Assembly: GCA_017627015.1 (NCBI GenBank)
Contig: JAGAHP010000017.1
Span: forward strand, 1-64,000
DNA length: 64,000 bases
Direction of reading: 5' to 3'
DNA from: Bacilli bacterium
Lineage (GTDB): Bacteria > Bacillota_I > Bacilli_A > RF39 > UBA660
Each line of letters begins with the position of its first letter. Position 1 is the stretch's first letter. Positions 44,875 through 53,688 of the stretch are shown here, in pieces. A program made the translations under genes and the position numbers. The notes beneath the pieces were generated by a model, which was given only the letters and a program-made list of their open reading frames with translations, had not been told where the DNA came from and did no database searches.

Positions 44875-45855
44875 TTAAATATTTTTATTTTTTAATAAAA
44901 ATTTATAAAAAAATGGAAAATAATTTGCTATGATTAGTTTAATAATTAAATCTAATCTTAATTCTTTATAATTAATTTCTTTTTTGAATTTTTTTGCAGT
45001 TATTTTTATTTTTTCAAATCTCTTATCATATTTAAAATTGTTTTTTTTCATAAAAACATTATATCTAACTGAATTTATTATATAATCAGCTTTAAGAAAA
45101 CTGTTGTTAATATTATTATCATTCAATATTTCAATTTCTTTTTTTATTACATCAAAATATGTTAATTTTTTATAGTTAAATGTAGTATTAGTAGCACTAG
45201 AATTAGATAATACATAATGATATAATCTATCATTAATATAACTATAACTTATATCCTTTGAATTATTAAAAACCTCATACCCAAACAAACTATCTTCAGC
45301 TATATATACATCACAATTAAATTTAATATTGTGATTTTCTTGATAAATAAGTTTTCGTGAGTAAACTTTATTACAAGCATAACCAGAAATTGTTTTTGTA
45401 TAATAGGAATATGTCGGGAAATCAAATTTCTTAAAATTGAAATTACTATGATTTAAATCATAAATTATTTCATTATTATCATTTTCGAAAAACATATTAA
45501 AAATAACTACATCGCAAGCATTCTTTTCAAAAGTATTAGAAATAAGAGTATACATATTTTTTTCAATATAATCATCACTATCAACAAAGGAAATATACTC
45601 TCCTTTTGCTATTTTCAAACCCTCGTTTCTTGCTGAAGATACTCCACCATTTTCTTTATTAATTAATATTATTCTATTATCCATTTTTTTATATTTTTCA
45701 CATATTTTTAAACTATTATCTTTTGATCCATCATTTACTAATATTATTTCTAAATTTTTATAATCCTGTTTTATTATTGAATCTATACATCTCTCCAATG
45801 TATTAGCTGAATTATAAATTGGAATTATAATTGAAAACAATTTTTTATTATTCAT
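44875..45855 (-). CDS. Family 2 glycosyltransferase
   Basis: A 326-residue GT-A enzyme: FSIIIPIYNSANTL, VNDGSKDNS, GGVSSARNEG and the DSDD metal motif (FVDSDDYIE, ~95). Residues ~22-91 are nearly identical to the GT2 at 41318-42286, whereas the acceptor-binding C-terminal half is unrelated to the eye. It overlaps the EpsG-like gene by 8 bases. Confidence 0.92.
   Translation of the reverse strand: MNNKKLFSIIIPIYNSANTLERCIDSIIKQDYKNLEIILVNDGSKDNSLKICEKYKKMDNRIILINKENGGVSSARNEGLKIAKGEYISFVDSDDYIEKNMYTLISNTFEKNACDVVIFNMFFENDNNEIIYDLNHSNFNFKKFDFPTYSYYTKTISGYACNKVYSRKLIYQENHNIKFNCDVYIAEDSLFGYEVFNNSKDISYSYINDRLYHYVLSNSSATNTTFNYKKLTYFDVIKKEIEILNDNNINNSFLKADYIINSVRYNVFMKKNNFKYDKRFEKIKITAKKFKKEINYKELRLDLIIKLIIANYFPFFYKFLLKNKNI
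45581..45790 (-). repeat. 210-base direct repeat, copy 2
   Basis: Partner of 42009-42218, inside the second glycosyltransferase gene; ungapped and nearly identical. Confidence 0.88.
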
Positions 45856-47056
45856 GTGTTTTGTCTCCTTTTTTAAAAACTAATATATTTATAACAAGAA
45901 GTATAATAAATGATATAAAAGTGATTTTTATGTTTAAATTAAATATTAATGGGTATGTTCCAAATTTTAATTGAATAAATTGGAATATAAGAAAAACGAA
46001 TGACATTATTAAAATTATTATTTCTAAAACAAATCTAAAAAAACCTTTTATAGATTTAATATAATCCATTAAGAATAAAATAAAATAAGAAGAACATATT
46101 GAAATAAATCTATTAGATAAAACAGCACTATTATAGAATACTAAACTAAAAAACATAACAATTAATGAATAATTTATCATTTTATTATTTGTCTCTATTT
46201 TTTTATATTTGATTAGTAATGTATAAATAATCATAATTATTAATAAACATAATTGTAATTTATAAATATTAGAGAAATTATTTCCAGAGTTTAAATAACC
46301 CTCTGTTCTTTGACTTAATAAACCAAGAAATGAAAATGACGAACTCAATTGATCAGTAAAATTAAATATTAAATTTGGTATTATAAACATAAGTAAAAAG
46401 AAAATTATAAACTTAAAATCAAATTTATTCCTATTTATTAATAATAATAATCTAAATATTAACAATATTAACATACTCTGATGAATCAACACCGGAATCA
46501 TATAAAGAAGAATTATTAATATTCCTTTTTTTCCTTTATAAAAATCTTGATATAATGCCAAGAAAAATAATAACCTTGCTAAACAAAATCTTACACCTGA
46601 TATATAATATATAATTTGAAATGTTGATAAAAAGTATATTATAATTACATTAAATTTACCATTAGACAATTCTTTTTTTTCTTGATAATCAAAAATAATA
46701 TAAATTTGAATTAAATAAGAAATGAGTGAAATAAAATATATTAACAAGTTATTATCATTAGTTTTTGAAAAAAAGTAAAACAATAAATTAGATATAGGCT
46801 CTATGTTACTTGTCAAGTATTTAAAAAAAGATGAAAAGTCTAATAAACTGAATGAATCCATAAGCTTATAATATCTATATAAATCTAATGATTGATTTGG
46901 TTTAAAATTATATAATATAAAAGATACAATAATTGCAAATATAACACAATAAATTTTTTTATTATGATTGTTTTTTTCAATCATTAAAAAAAGTAAAACT
47001 AAGGGTAAAACAATTATTGGTAAAATAGTTGATAAAAAAGACATAATTAAGACCAT
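45848..47056 (-). CDS. EpsG-like polysaccharide polymerase (Wzy role)
   Basis: A 402-residue membrane protein with about 10-12 helices, in the EpsG family pattern: FKPNQSLDLYRYYKLMD after the second helix, and SGVRFCLARLLFFLALY and IPVLIHQSMLILLIF in the middle. It probably polymerises the flipped repeat units. The start ATG at 47056 overlaps the upstream GT4 stop, and a second ATG four codons later is also possible. Confidence 0.82.
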   Translation of the reverse strand: MVLIMSFLSTILPIIVLPLVLLFLMIEKNNHNKKIYCVIFAIIVSFILYNFKPNQSLDLYRYYKLMDSFSLLDFSSFFKYLTSNIEPISNLLFYFFSKTNDNNLLIYFISLISYLIQIYIIFDYQEKKELSNGKFNVIIIYFLSTFQIIYYISGVRFCLARLLFFLALYQDFYKGKKGILIILLYMIPVLIHQSMLILLIFRLLLLINRNKFDFKFIIFFLLMFIIPNLIFNFTDQLSSSFSFLGLLSQRTEGYLNSGNNFSNIYKLQLCLLIIMIIYTLLIKYKKIETNNKMINYSLIVMFFSLVFYNSAVLSNRFISICSSYFILFLMDYIKSIKGFFRFVLEIIILIMSFVFLIFQFIQLKFGTYPLIFNLNIKITFISFIILLVINILVFKKGDKTHE

Positions 47057-48177
47057 GTTTTTTCACCTTCTTTTATAATTTGTTTATCATAAAATAATTC
47101 ATATTTTTTCATCATATTATTAATAGTTAAATATTTTTTTAAAAATATTAAACTATCATTACTTTTTTTATTTTTAATATGCTTTATTATATTATTTTTT
47201 TTATTAACAAAATTATCACTGTTAAAATACTCACCTATATAATAATTTTCATCTATTGTTAATACTTCTTTGTGTGATGGTATATCACTTATTAATAAAT
47301 AATTATCATTTTCAAGTGCTTCAAGTATTGAAATTGAAAAACCTTCAGATAGGGAGAATGATACATATATATCACTTGCACACATATATTCATTAACTTT
47401 ATTTGTATAACCTATAAATATTATATGTTTGTCTTTAATAGTTTTCTTTAATAATACTTCCATTTCTCCTGAACCAAGTATTAACAGAAATTCATTTTTA
47501 TTCAAATTGTTATTAAATTTTTCAACCATTTGTATTACATTTTTTAATTTCGTTAAATTTCCTGCAAATAAATATATTATATCATCTTTATTAATATTAT
47601 ATTTAGCTCTTATTTTATTTCTGACTTTATTATATTCAACAATACTTCTTTCTTTTTTATAAATTGCATTTCTAATAAAAGTTGTATTTTTTAAATGTCG
47701 TTTTAATATTTCATATGAAGAGGAAGAACAACAAATACATTTATAAAATCTTTTTAAATAATATAAATGCCATTTTATTATTAATTTTCCTTTTATATAT
47801 CCAAAATGATATAAATAATCTTCAAACATATTGTCATGTATAGTAGTTATTTTTTTTGATTTAGTCTTTATTTTTGCATTAACTATATCAGGTAAAGTTC
47901 CATGAGAATGAATTATATCAGGATATATAGTATCTACTATACTTTGTACACTTTTTCTTCCTTTGGTGATTATATGATGTTTTTTACTTAGATTTAATAA
48001 ATATACATTATTAACTTTCTTTTTAATAATTTCTAAATAATTTAAATCATTATCATTTAGGAAGGAAATTATATATACATCATATTTTGTTTTATCTATT
48101 CCTTCAAGCATACTTAATAAAACTCTATTTGGTCCATTTCCTTTTAATGAACTGATTAGATATATTATTTTTTTCAT
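47047..48177 (-). CDS. Family 4 glycosyltransferase (GT-B fold)
   Basis: A 376-residue enzyme. The N-terminal domain has SSLKGNGPNRVLLSMLEGID and IIHSHGTLPDIV. The C-terminal donor-binding domain has LFAGNLTKLKNV (~205), ILGSGEME, FIGYTNKVNEYM and the E-x7-E region SLSEGFSISILEALEN (~280). It transfers a nucleotide sugar with retention, as the family does. The third gene in the capsule operon by transcription order. Confidence 0.92.
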   Translation of the reverse strand: MKKIIYLISSLKGNGPNRVLLSMLEGIDKTKYDVYIISFLNDNDLNYLEIIKKKVNNVYLLNLSKKHHIITKGRKSVQSIVDTIYPDIIHSHGTLPDIVNAKIKTKSKKITTIHDNMFEDYLYHFGYIKGKLIIKWHLYYLKRFYKCICCSSSSYEILKRHLKNTTFIRNAIYKKERSIVEYNKVRNKIRAKYNINKDDIIYLFAGNLTKLKNVIQMVEKFNNNLNKNEFLLILGSGEMEVLLKKTIKDKHIIFIGYTNKVNEYMCASDIYVSFSLSEGFSISILEALENDNYLLISDIPSHKEVLTIDENYYIGEYFNSDNFVNKKNNIIKHIKNKKSNDSLIFLKKYLTINNMMKKYELFYDKQIIKEGEKTWS

Positions 48178-48190
48178 AAAATCTCCCCTT

Positions 48191-49006
48191 TTACTTTCTC
48201 AATACATTTTTATATAAAGTAGCTCTGAAATTATTTGGAACAATTGAGAAGAAAATTCTTTCAGATATATTAATAAAGAATTCAAAAAGATTAATAAATT
48301 TCATTTTCAAAAGTGTTTTTTCAAAAGTGACTATGGATCTAATATACTTTATTCCACCTCTTCTTTTTATCATTGAGTTTCCACCTCTAACATTTACTAA
48401 ATTTTCCTGTAAATTATAAAAATTATATCCTTTTTCTATCATTCTTACCCATAAATAATAATCTTCAAAATATAACATACTTTCATAATTTCCAGAATTA
48501 ATAACTCTAGATTTTTTAAATCCAACAGTCATATGATTAATTGGATTTCTTTTTTTTGCCATTTTTTTAATGTCTTCACTTTTTTCTTTTACTATTCTTA
48601 TGCCAGTTATATGCTTCATTTCCTCATCAAACTCAGTAATATTAGAACCTACTACATCAACATTTTTTTCCTTAAATGCTTTTAACTGTTTTTCAAATCT
48701 ATTTTTATCACATATATCATCGGTGTCCATTCTGAAAACTATCTCATTAGAACACTCTAACAATCCATCATGAAGTGCAATTCCTAGTCCTCTATTTTGT
48801 TCATATTTTACTACTTTTAGTATTTTTCTATATTTTTTTTCATATTTTTCAATTACTTTATCTAGTTCTTTAGTAAGTTTTCCATCTTCTACTAATACTA
48901 CTTCATTTGGTTTAATGGTTTGATTAAATACACTTTCTAAAGCAAGATCTAAATATTCTGGTTTTTCTTTAAAATAAACAGACATTAGAACTGAAAACTT
49001 TTCCAT
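48191..49006 (-). CDS. Family 2 glycosyltransferase, AmsE-like
   Basis: A 271-residue GT-A enzyme: FSVLMSVYFKEKPEYLDLAL (~4-23), VVLVEDGKLT, NRGLGIALHDGL and the metal motif FRMDTDDIC (~92). The family adds the second sugar in several exopolysaccharides, such as amylovoran AmsE. It follows the priming sugar transferase after an 80-base gap containing a weak hairpin. SD site gggggtaaa. Confidence 0.9.
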   Translation of the reverse strand: MEKFSVLMSVYFKEKPEYLDLALESVFNQTIKPNEVVLVEDGKLTKELDKVIEKYEKKYRKILKVVKYEQNRGLGIALHDGLLECSNEIVFRMDTDDICDKNRFEKQLKAFKEKNVDVVGSNITEFDEEMKHITGIRIVKEKSEDIKKMAKKRNPINHMTVGFKKSRVINSGNYESMLYFEDYYLWVRMIEKGYNFYNLQENLVNVRGGNSMIKRRGGIKYIRSIVTFEKTLLKMKFINLFEFFINISERIFFSIVPNNFRATLYKNVLRK

Positions 49007-49028
49007 TTTTTTACCCCCAATACGTGCT

Positions 49029-49050
49029 AAAAACTGCTGGTTAGGCAGTT
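49029..49050 (-). terminator. Weak hairpin between the priming transferase and next GT gene
   Basis: On the minus strand aactgc / gcagtt with a seven-base loop and TTTTT. The short stem suggests partial termination or a processing site within the operon. Confidence 0.5.
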
Positions 49051-49086
49051 CTTGTTGTTTTATTATTATAATGTGTACCCCTTATA

Positions 49087-49695
49087 TTAAGCATTTTGTG
49101 CTTTTAAATCTTCTATTTCTTCTTTTATTCCATATTTAGATAGTTCTGCTCCTTCTTTAGATAAAACTGTCTTTATAGTCATTAATACTACTTTTAAGTC
49201 CATCTTGAAAGAGAAATTATCTATGTATTCAATATCATAATTTATTTTTTCAAATATATTTAAGTTATTTCTACCTATGCTTTGCGCTAGTCCTGTAATT
49301 CCAGGAAGTACCTCTACTCTTCTTTTTTGATGTTCATTAAAATTATTATAGTATTCAGTAATCCAAGGTCTTGGACCAATGAAACTCATATCTCCTTTAA
49401 TAATATTAAAGAATTGTGGTAGCTCATCTAATGATGTTTTTCTTATAAATTTACCTACTTTTGTTATTTTGTTTTCAGTTTTAAAATTTAGAACATCATT
49501 ATCTACTGTCATACTTCTAAACTTATATAACTTAAATGTTTTTCCATCTTTGCCAGTTCTTTCTTGTTTGAATATTATTGGTCCTTTTGATTCTAACTTG
49601 ATTGCGATTGCAACTATAATCATAGGAACGAATGCAAAAACCAAACCTATTAGAGCTAGTAAGATATCCATTAGTCTTTTAATGTACTTATACAT
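49087..49695 (-). CDS. Priming undecaprenyl-phosphate sugar phosphotransferase
   Basis: A 202-residue PglC/WbaP-C type bacterial sugar transferase: one N-terminal membrane helix (LMDILLALIGLVFAFVPMIIV), FKQERTGKDGKTFKLYKFRSM (~42-62), RKTSLDELPQFFNIIKGDMSFIGPRP (~90-115) and LPGITGLAQ. It moves a sugar-1-phosphate onto undecaprenyl phosphate, starting each capsule unit. It is the first gene of the operon, behind a promoter at 49753-49781 and a leader hairpin. Confidence 0.95.
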   Translation of the reverse strand: MYKYIKRLMDILLALIGLVFAFVPMIIVAIAIKLESKGPIIFKQERTGKDGKTFKLYKFRSMTVDNDVLNFKTENKITKVGKFIRKTSLDELPQFFNIIKGDMSFIGPRPWITEYYNNFNEHQKRRVEVLPGITGLAQSIGRNNLNIFEKINYDIEYIDNFSFKMDLKVVLMTIKTVLSKEGAELSKYGIKEEIEDLKAQNA

Positions 49696-49723
49696 AACCT
49701 ACATCCCCCTGATGCCAGACACT

Positions 49724-49749
49724 AAAAAACCCCTTTTTTCTCTTGGGTT
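49724..49749 (-). terminator. Leader hairpin with U-tract upstream of the capsule operon
   Basis: On the minus strand AACCC, a 12-base A-rich loop, GGGTT and a run of T, between the promoter and the first gene's ATG. It looks like an attenuator that would need antitermination. Confidence 0.55.
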
Positions 49750-49752
49750 GTT

Positions 49753-49781
49753 ATATTAACAAATAATTAGATTTTTGTAAA
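49753..49781 (-). promoter_or_regulatory. Promoter of the capsule operon
   Basis: On the minus strand TTTACA (49781-49776, within TTGTTTACA), 17 bases, TAATAT (49758-49753). Confidence 0.6.
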
Positions 49782-49831
49782 CAATTTTAAGCAAAAAATC
49801 AATTTTTTATATATATGTAATATATATAACT

Positions 49832-49862
49832 AAAAAAAGAATGGTTATCTTAATACCATTCT
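49832..49862 (-). terminator. Terminator of the tandem paralogue unit
   Basis: Arms agaatggt / accattct with a nine-base loop, then seven T residues on the minus strand. Confidence 0.8.
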
Positions 49863-50915
49863 CTTTTTATATTTAGTATCTAATTCTTCTTTTTTATCAT
49901 CGTCTTGATAATTAGATTCTAATATTTTACTTTTATAAGTTTTAGAAATATTTATCATATTTTCATAATCATCCATAAAATATGGACTTTGTTCATTTAA
50001 TACTTTCTTATTTTTAGAAGTTAATGGTTTAACACTACCATAATATCCTTTTAACATATTGTTAGCATTAGTTAATAAAGTTACATATACTTGAAGTCTT
50101 TCTGAAATTTTTTTAACTTTCCAATCATATAATTTATCAATACTAGCAGTAAACATTGGTTTTAATTCATCTTCACCATCAATTTTAAAACCTCTAATTA
50201 TTTCTTCATCAGTAACTGGGTTTAAAGCTAAAATAGCATTTAAATTCATTGCTAGATTTGAAGAAAAATGTTTTAAAACATAAATCATATCTAATAAATC
50301 TTTTTCTTCTATAGGTTTATCTTCTTTAATACTACATAAATAATCTATGTATGTATCAGTGTCAAAAGCATCTATATTATCTGAAAGCTTTTTAGAAAAT
50401 TGTGATGTTTTAATTTTACCTTCTTTATATAATTCTTCTGGATTTTTCTTTTCTTCTAGAATGACATTTAAATCTTCTTTTAGTTCACTTATTAATTGAT
50501 CTTTAGGTTTTGCTTGCTTTTTAGGAGCAGACATAAGACCTTTACGTTTTAATTTACTAATCATTTCTTTATCTTTTTCAATTCTAACTAATTCTAATCT
50601 GTTTTTATAAATTTTATCTAAATTATTTTCTTCTAATGCTACTGCTAATTTAAGTATAACTCTTAATTCTTCCCCTTCTCTAACTGAATGAGTTTTTGTT
50701 ATTACATTAATTTTTTCTTCAATCCATTCTTTAGTAGCTTTAATATAATTAGATTTAGATATTGATTCAACTAATTCACTTAAAGGTTTATTTTTATTAG
50801 CGACCATTGAATTATAAAAATCTTTTAAAACTTCTACTTCATTTTTATTATAACTATAACTAACTTCTGTAGAATAACCTAATCTTCTGTTTGGTTTATA
50901 GCTTTTTCTCATCAT
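49845..50915 (-). CDS. Unknown helical protein, paralogue A of a tandem pair
   Basis: A 356-residue soluble, charged, almost wholly helical protein. No membrane helix, signal or known motif. It aligns by eye with the upstream neighbour along its length: NKNEVEVLKDFYNSMVANKN against DKREYYKTFYDICLKNSGKD, KLAVALEENNLDKIYKNRLE against NLGLSIKNNSMKGIIKYSRL, and FKIDGEDELKPMF against LRIYGQENLDPCV. Family and function are not recognised. SD aaggag precedes ATGATG, and it overlaps the paralogue by 20 bases. Confidence 0.78.
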   Translation of the reverse strand: MMRKSYKPNRRLGYSTEVSYSYNKNEVEVLKDFYNSMVANKNKPLSELVESISKSNYIKATKEWIEEKINVITKTHSVREGEELRVILKLAVALEENNLDKIYKNRLELVRIEKDKEMISKLKRKGLMSAPKKQAKPKDQLISELKEDLNVILEEKKNPEELYKEGKIKTSQFSKKLSDNIDAFDTDTYIDYLCSIKEDKPIEEKDLLDMIYVLKHFSSNLAMNLNAILALNPVTDEEIIRGFKIDGEDELKPMFTASIDKLYDWKVKKISERLQVYVTLLTNANNMLKGYYGSVKPLTSKNKKVLNEQSPYFMDDYENMINISKTYKSKILESNYQDDDKKEELDTKYKKRMVLR

Positions 50916-51978
50916 TACTCTCCTTAATAATAGATTCTGAAAATCTTTTACTCATTTTCTTTATACATTCGTCATTTGCAGAATATATTTTTTGAATATT
51001 TCTTATATAGCAATCATATATTTTTTTAAATTCTTTTGTATATTCTTTCATGAAATCATACTCGAAATCTAATGCTGTTTTATCTGCTTGACTTAATATA
51101 TTATAAGCTTCCATATTTCCATCATTAATCATCATGTCCATCATTTTTAAATATTTTGTATATAATGAACTATATTTTTTTAATCTTGATAAATCCCACG
51201 AACGTACTTTCTTTGGATATTTTAAAACACAAGGATCTAAATTTTCTTGTCCATATATTCTTAATTCATTAAACTTTTCAATATCCTCTTCTTTATCTAA
51301 ATCTAAATCATTAATCTTATTTGTTGTACTTTTAGCGCCTAAAGAAAAGTACTCAAGAGTTTCTCTTAATAAAGACAATTCTTTCTTATCATATGTATTT
51401 AATTTATTATATTTTATTACAAACTTAACATATTTATCTTGATCTACTTTACTGATATTCTTTCTAATATAATCAATGATATTAGTAATTTCTTGTTTAG
51501 AAAAATCAGTAATATCTTCCCCATTAATGACCCTATCCATTAAAACATTTGCTCTTTCATCACAAGATTTTTGTTTATTTTTTGTACGATTTTGTTTATT
51601 TTCTAGACCTTTTTTCTTATTTTCTTCTCTTTTTGTTTCAATTTCTTTTAAAAGTCTTGAATACTTGATAATACCTTTCATACTATTGTTTTTTATTGAA
51701 AGACCTAAATTTATTATATATAGACATTCATTTGATTTGTTTGGATATAAATCTCCCATTTCTGTTAATTTTTTACCAATATTATCTATTGTTACTTCTC
51801 CATGTTTAGATAAAACTTTATTTAATTCTTCAAATAATGCATCTAAATCTTTACCACTATTCTTAAGGCAAATATCATAAAAAGTTTTATAATATTCTCT
51901 TTTGTCAGTACTATGTTCTGCATAAATAGAATTAATTTGTTCCCTTTTTTGTCTTTCTAATCTTGTTAGTTTTGCCAT
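50896..51978 (-). CDS. Unknown helical protein, paralogue B of a tandem pair
   Basis: About 360 residues from the ATG at 51978 (aaggag nine bases upstream; the TTG at 51987 is too close to it). Charged and helical, with a basic linker at ~115-140. Diverged partner of the 356-residue protein downstream, in the same order of segments. It lies between pgm and the capsule operon, on its own terminated unit. No function can be assigned. Confidence 0.78.
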   Translation of the reverse strand: MAKLTRLERQKREQINSIYAEHSTDKREYYKTFYDICLKNSGKDLDALFEELNKVLSKHGEVTIDNIGKKLTEMGDLYPNKSNECLYIINLGLSIKNNSMKGIIKYSRLLKEIETKREENKKKGLENKQNRTKNKQKSCDERANVLMDRVINGEDITDFSKQEITNIIDYIRKNISKVDQDKYVKFVIKYNKLNTYDKKELSLLRETLEYFSLGAKSTTNKINDLDLDKEEDIEKFNELRIYGQENLDPCVLKYPKKVRSWDLSRLKKYSSLYTKYLKMMDMMINDGNMEAYNILSQADKTALDFEYDFMKEYTKEFKKIYDCYIRNIQKIYSANDECIKKMSKRFSESIIKESNDEKKL

Positions 51979-52038
51979 CTGCTTCAACTCCTTTTTTAGC
52001 AGAGATATAATACCATAAAAATTAATTTAAAGCAAATA

Positions 52039-52064
52039 AAAAGACCAAATATTTTTATTTGATC
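52039..52064 (-). terminator. Terminator of pgm
   Basis: Arms gaccaaat / atttgatc (one G-T pair) with a T-rich flank on the minus strand. Confidence 0.65.
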
Positions 52065-53680
52065 TTTTGTGTTACAGTACTAATTAAATCTCTTAATTTA
52101 TTATATGCTTCTTCTTGATCGTTATAATTTACAATATAATATACTTTGATTTTGGGCTCTGTACCTGATGGGCGAACAATAAAATACTCATTTTCATTCA
52201 TTATAAACTTAATCGCATTTGTTTTTAATTCATCATCTCTAGTAGAATAATCAATTTTTTCTTGTTCGTTAAACATATTATTATTTCTAAGATTATTCAT
52301 TATTTCATCCATTTTATCTTTTCCGTCTATTCCTTCATAAGTAATACTATCTGTTTTAGTTAAATTATAACCAAATTTTTTATAAATTTCGTCTAAATAA
52401 TCACCTAGAATCCTATTTTCTGATTTTAAATAGCAAAGTATCTCAATTAAGAAAATAATTGCTGAAAAAGAGTTTTTATCACCAATATTGATATCAAACA
52501 TATAACCTAGACTTTCTTCAAAACCAAATATATAATTATCAGGATCTTCTTCTTTTACTTTGGCAATATTTTTACATCCTGTTAAAACTTCAACTACTTT
52601 AGTGTTATAATAATCTGCGATTTTATCTACTATATTTGTAGAAACAATACTTCTTACAATATAATTATTTCTAACTATTTTTAAATTATTTAATAAATAA
52701 TATGTGAATATAGTACCTATTTGATTACCTGTAAGCATTACATAATCATCATCTACCTTATATAATACTCCCATTCTATCTGAATCTGGATCAGAAGATA
52801 TAATTACGTCTGAATCAAGTTCTTTTGCGTATTCTTTAGCAAGATCATAATTAAACTCATATTCTGGATTAGGTTCAGGTGCATAAGTAAAATCTGGATC
52901 AATCTTACATTGTTCATTTACCAAATTATATCTAATACCAAATTTTTCTAATATAAATGGTACCACTCTTATACCTGTTCCATGAAATGAAGTATAAGTT
53001 ACTTTTAATTTGCCTGAATATTCATCTAATAGTTCTTTATTAATTATTACTTTTTCATTTTCTTCATTAAATTCTTGTTCTACTTCTTCATCAACATAAT
53101 TAAATAAAGGATTATTTAGAGGTGCTTCTTTAATCAAATTATAGTCAGTAATACTATTTACCTCTTTTATAATTAAATCGTCTTCTGGAGGCACTATTTG
53201 ACCTCCTTTATTATTATATACTTTGTACCCATTATATATTTTAGCGTTATGTGATGATGTTATTACTATTCCTGAAGTTGTTTTTAAATATTTTACTGCA
53301 AACGATACTGAAGGGGTACTTGTAATATCTTTAAATATATATGTTTTAATACCTTCATTATTTAGTACTAATGCAGTTCTAAATGCAAATTCTCTAGAGT
53401 TATGTCTAGTATCATATCCAATAACTACTGATGGATTTGTATAATGTTTATTTAAATAGTTTGCTAAGCCTAGAGTTACTTTACCGATATTATAAGTATT
53501 TAATCTATTAGTACCTAATCCCATAATACCTCTAATACCTGCGGTACCAAATTCTAATTCTTTACAAAATGCTCCTTCAATTTCATCATCTGACATATTT
53601 TCTAATATTTCTTTATCTTCTTTACTTAAAAACTCACTATTTAACCAATAATTGTACTTTTCTAATATTTCTTTATTCAT
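52055..53680 (-). CDS. pgcA: Alpha-phosphoglucomutase / phosphohexomutase
   Basis: A 541-residue alpha-D-phosphohexomutase: GTAGIRGIMGLG (~45), the phospho-Ser loop GIVITSSHNAKIYNGYKVY (~135-155), the metal site SDPDSDRMG (~290), FGFEESLGY (~380) and the phosphate-binding RPSGTEPKIK (~510). It interconverts glucose-6-P and glucose-1-P, feeding nucleotide-sugar supply for the nearby capsule genes. The loop reads TSSHNA where TASHNP is more usual, a tolerated variation in PgcA-like enzymes. SD site taggagga. Confidence 0.93.
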   Translation of the reverse strand: MNKEILEKYNYWLNSEFLSKEDKEILENMSDDEIEGAFCKELEFGTAGIRGIMGLGTNRLNTYNIGKVTLGLANYLNKHYTNPSVVIGYDTRHNSREFAFRTALVLNNEGIKTYIFKDITSTPSVSFAVKYLKTTSGIVITSSHNAKIYNGYKVYNNKGGQIVPPEDDLIIKEVNSITDYNLIKEAPLNNPLFNYVDEEVEQEFNEENEKVIINKELLDEYSGKLKVTYTSFHGTGIRVVPFILEKFGIRYNLVNEQCKIDPDFTYAPEPNPEYEFNYDLAKEYAKELDSDVIISSDPDSDRMGVLYKVDDDYVMLTGNQIGTIFTYYLLNNLKIVRNNYIVRSIVSTNIVDKIADYYNTKVVEVLTGCKNIAKVKEEDPDNYIFGFEESLGYMFDINIGDKNSFSAIIFLIEILCYLKSENRILGDYLDEIYKKFGYNLTKTDSITYEGIDGKDKMDEIMNNLRNNNMFNEQEKIDYSTRDDELKTNAIKFIMNENEYFIVRPSGTEPKIKVYYIVNYNDQEEAYNKLRDLISTVTQKIK

Positions 53681-53688
53681 AGTTCCTC

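Noticed and set aside
51134..51880. Plus-strand open frames antisense to the paralogue B gene
   Set aside because: They are hydrophobic antisense shadows of a Lys/Glu-rich helical gene, without ribosome sites; the minus-strand gene has SD, start and codon use that fit.
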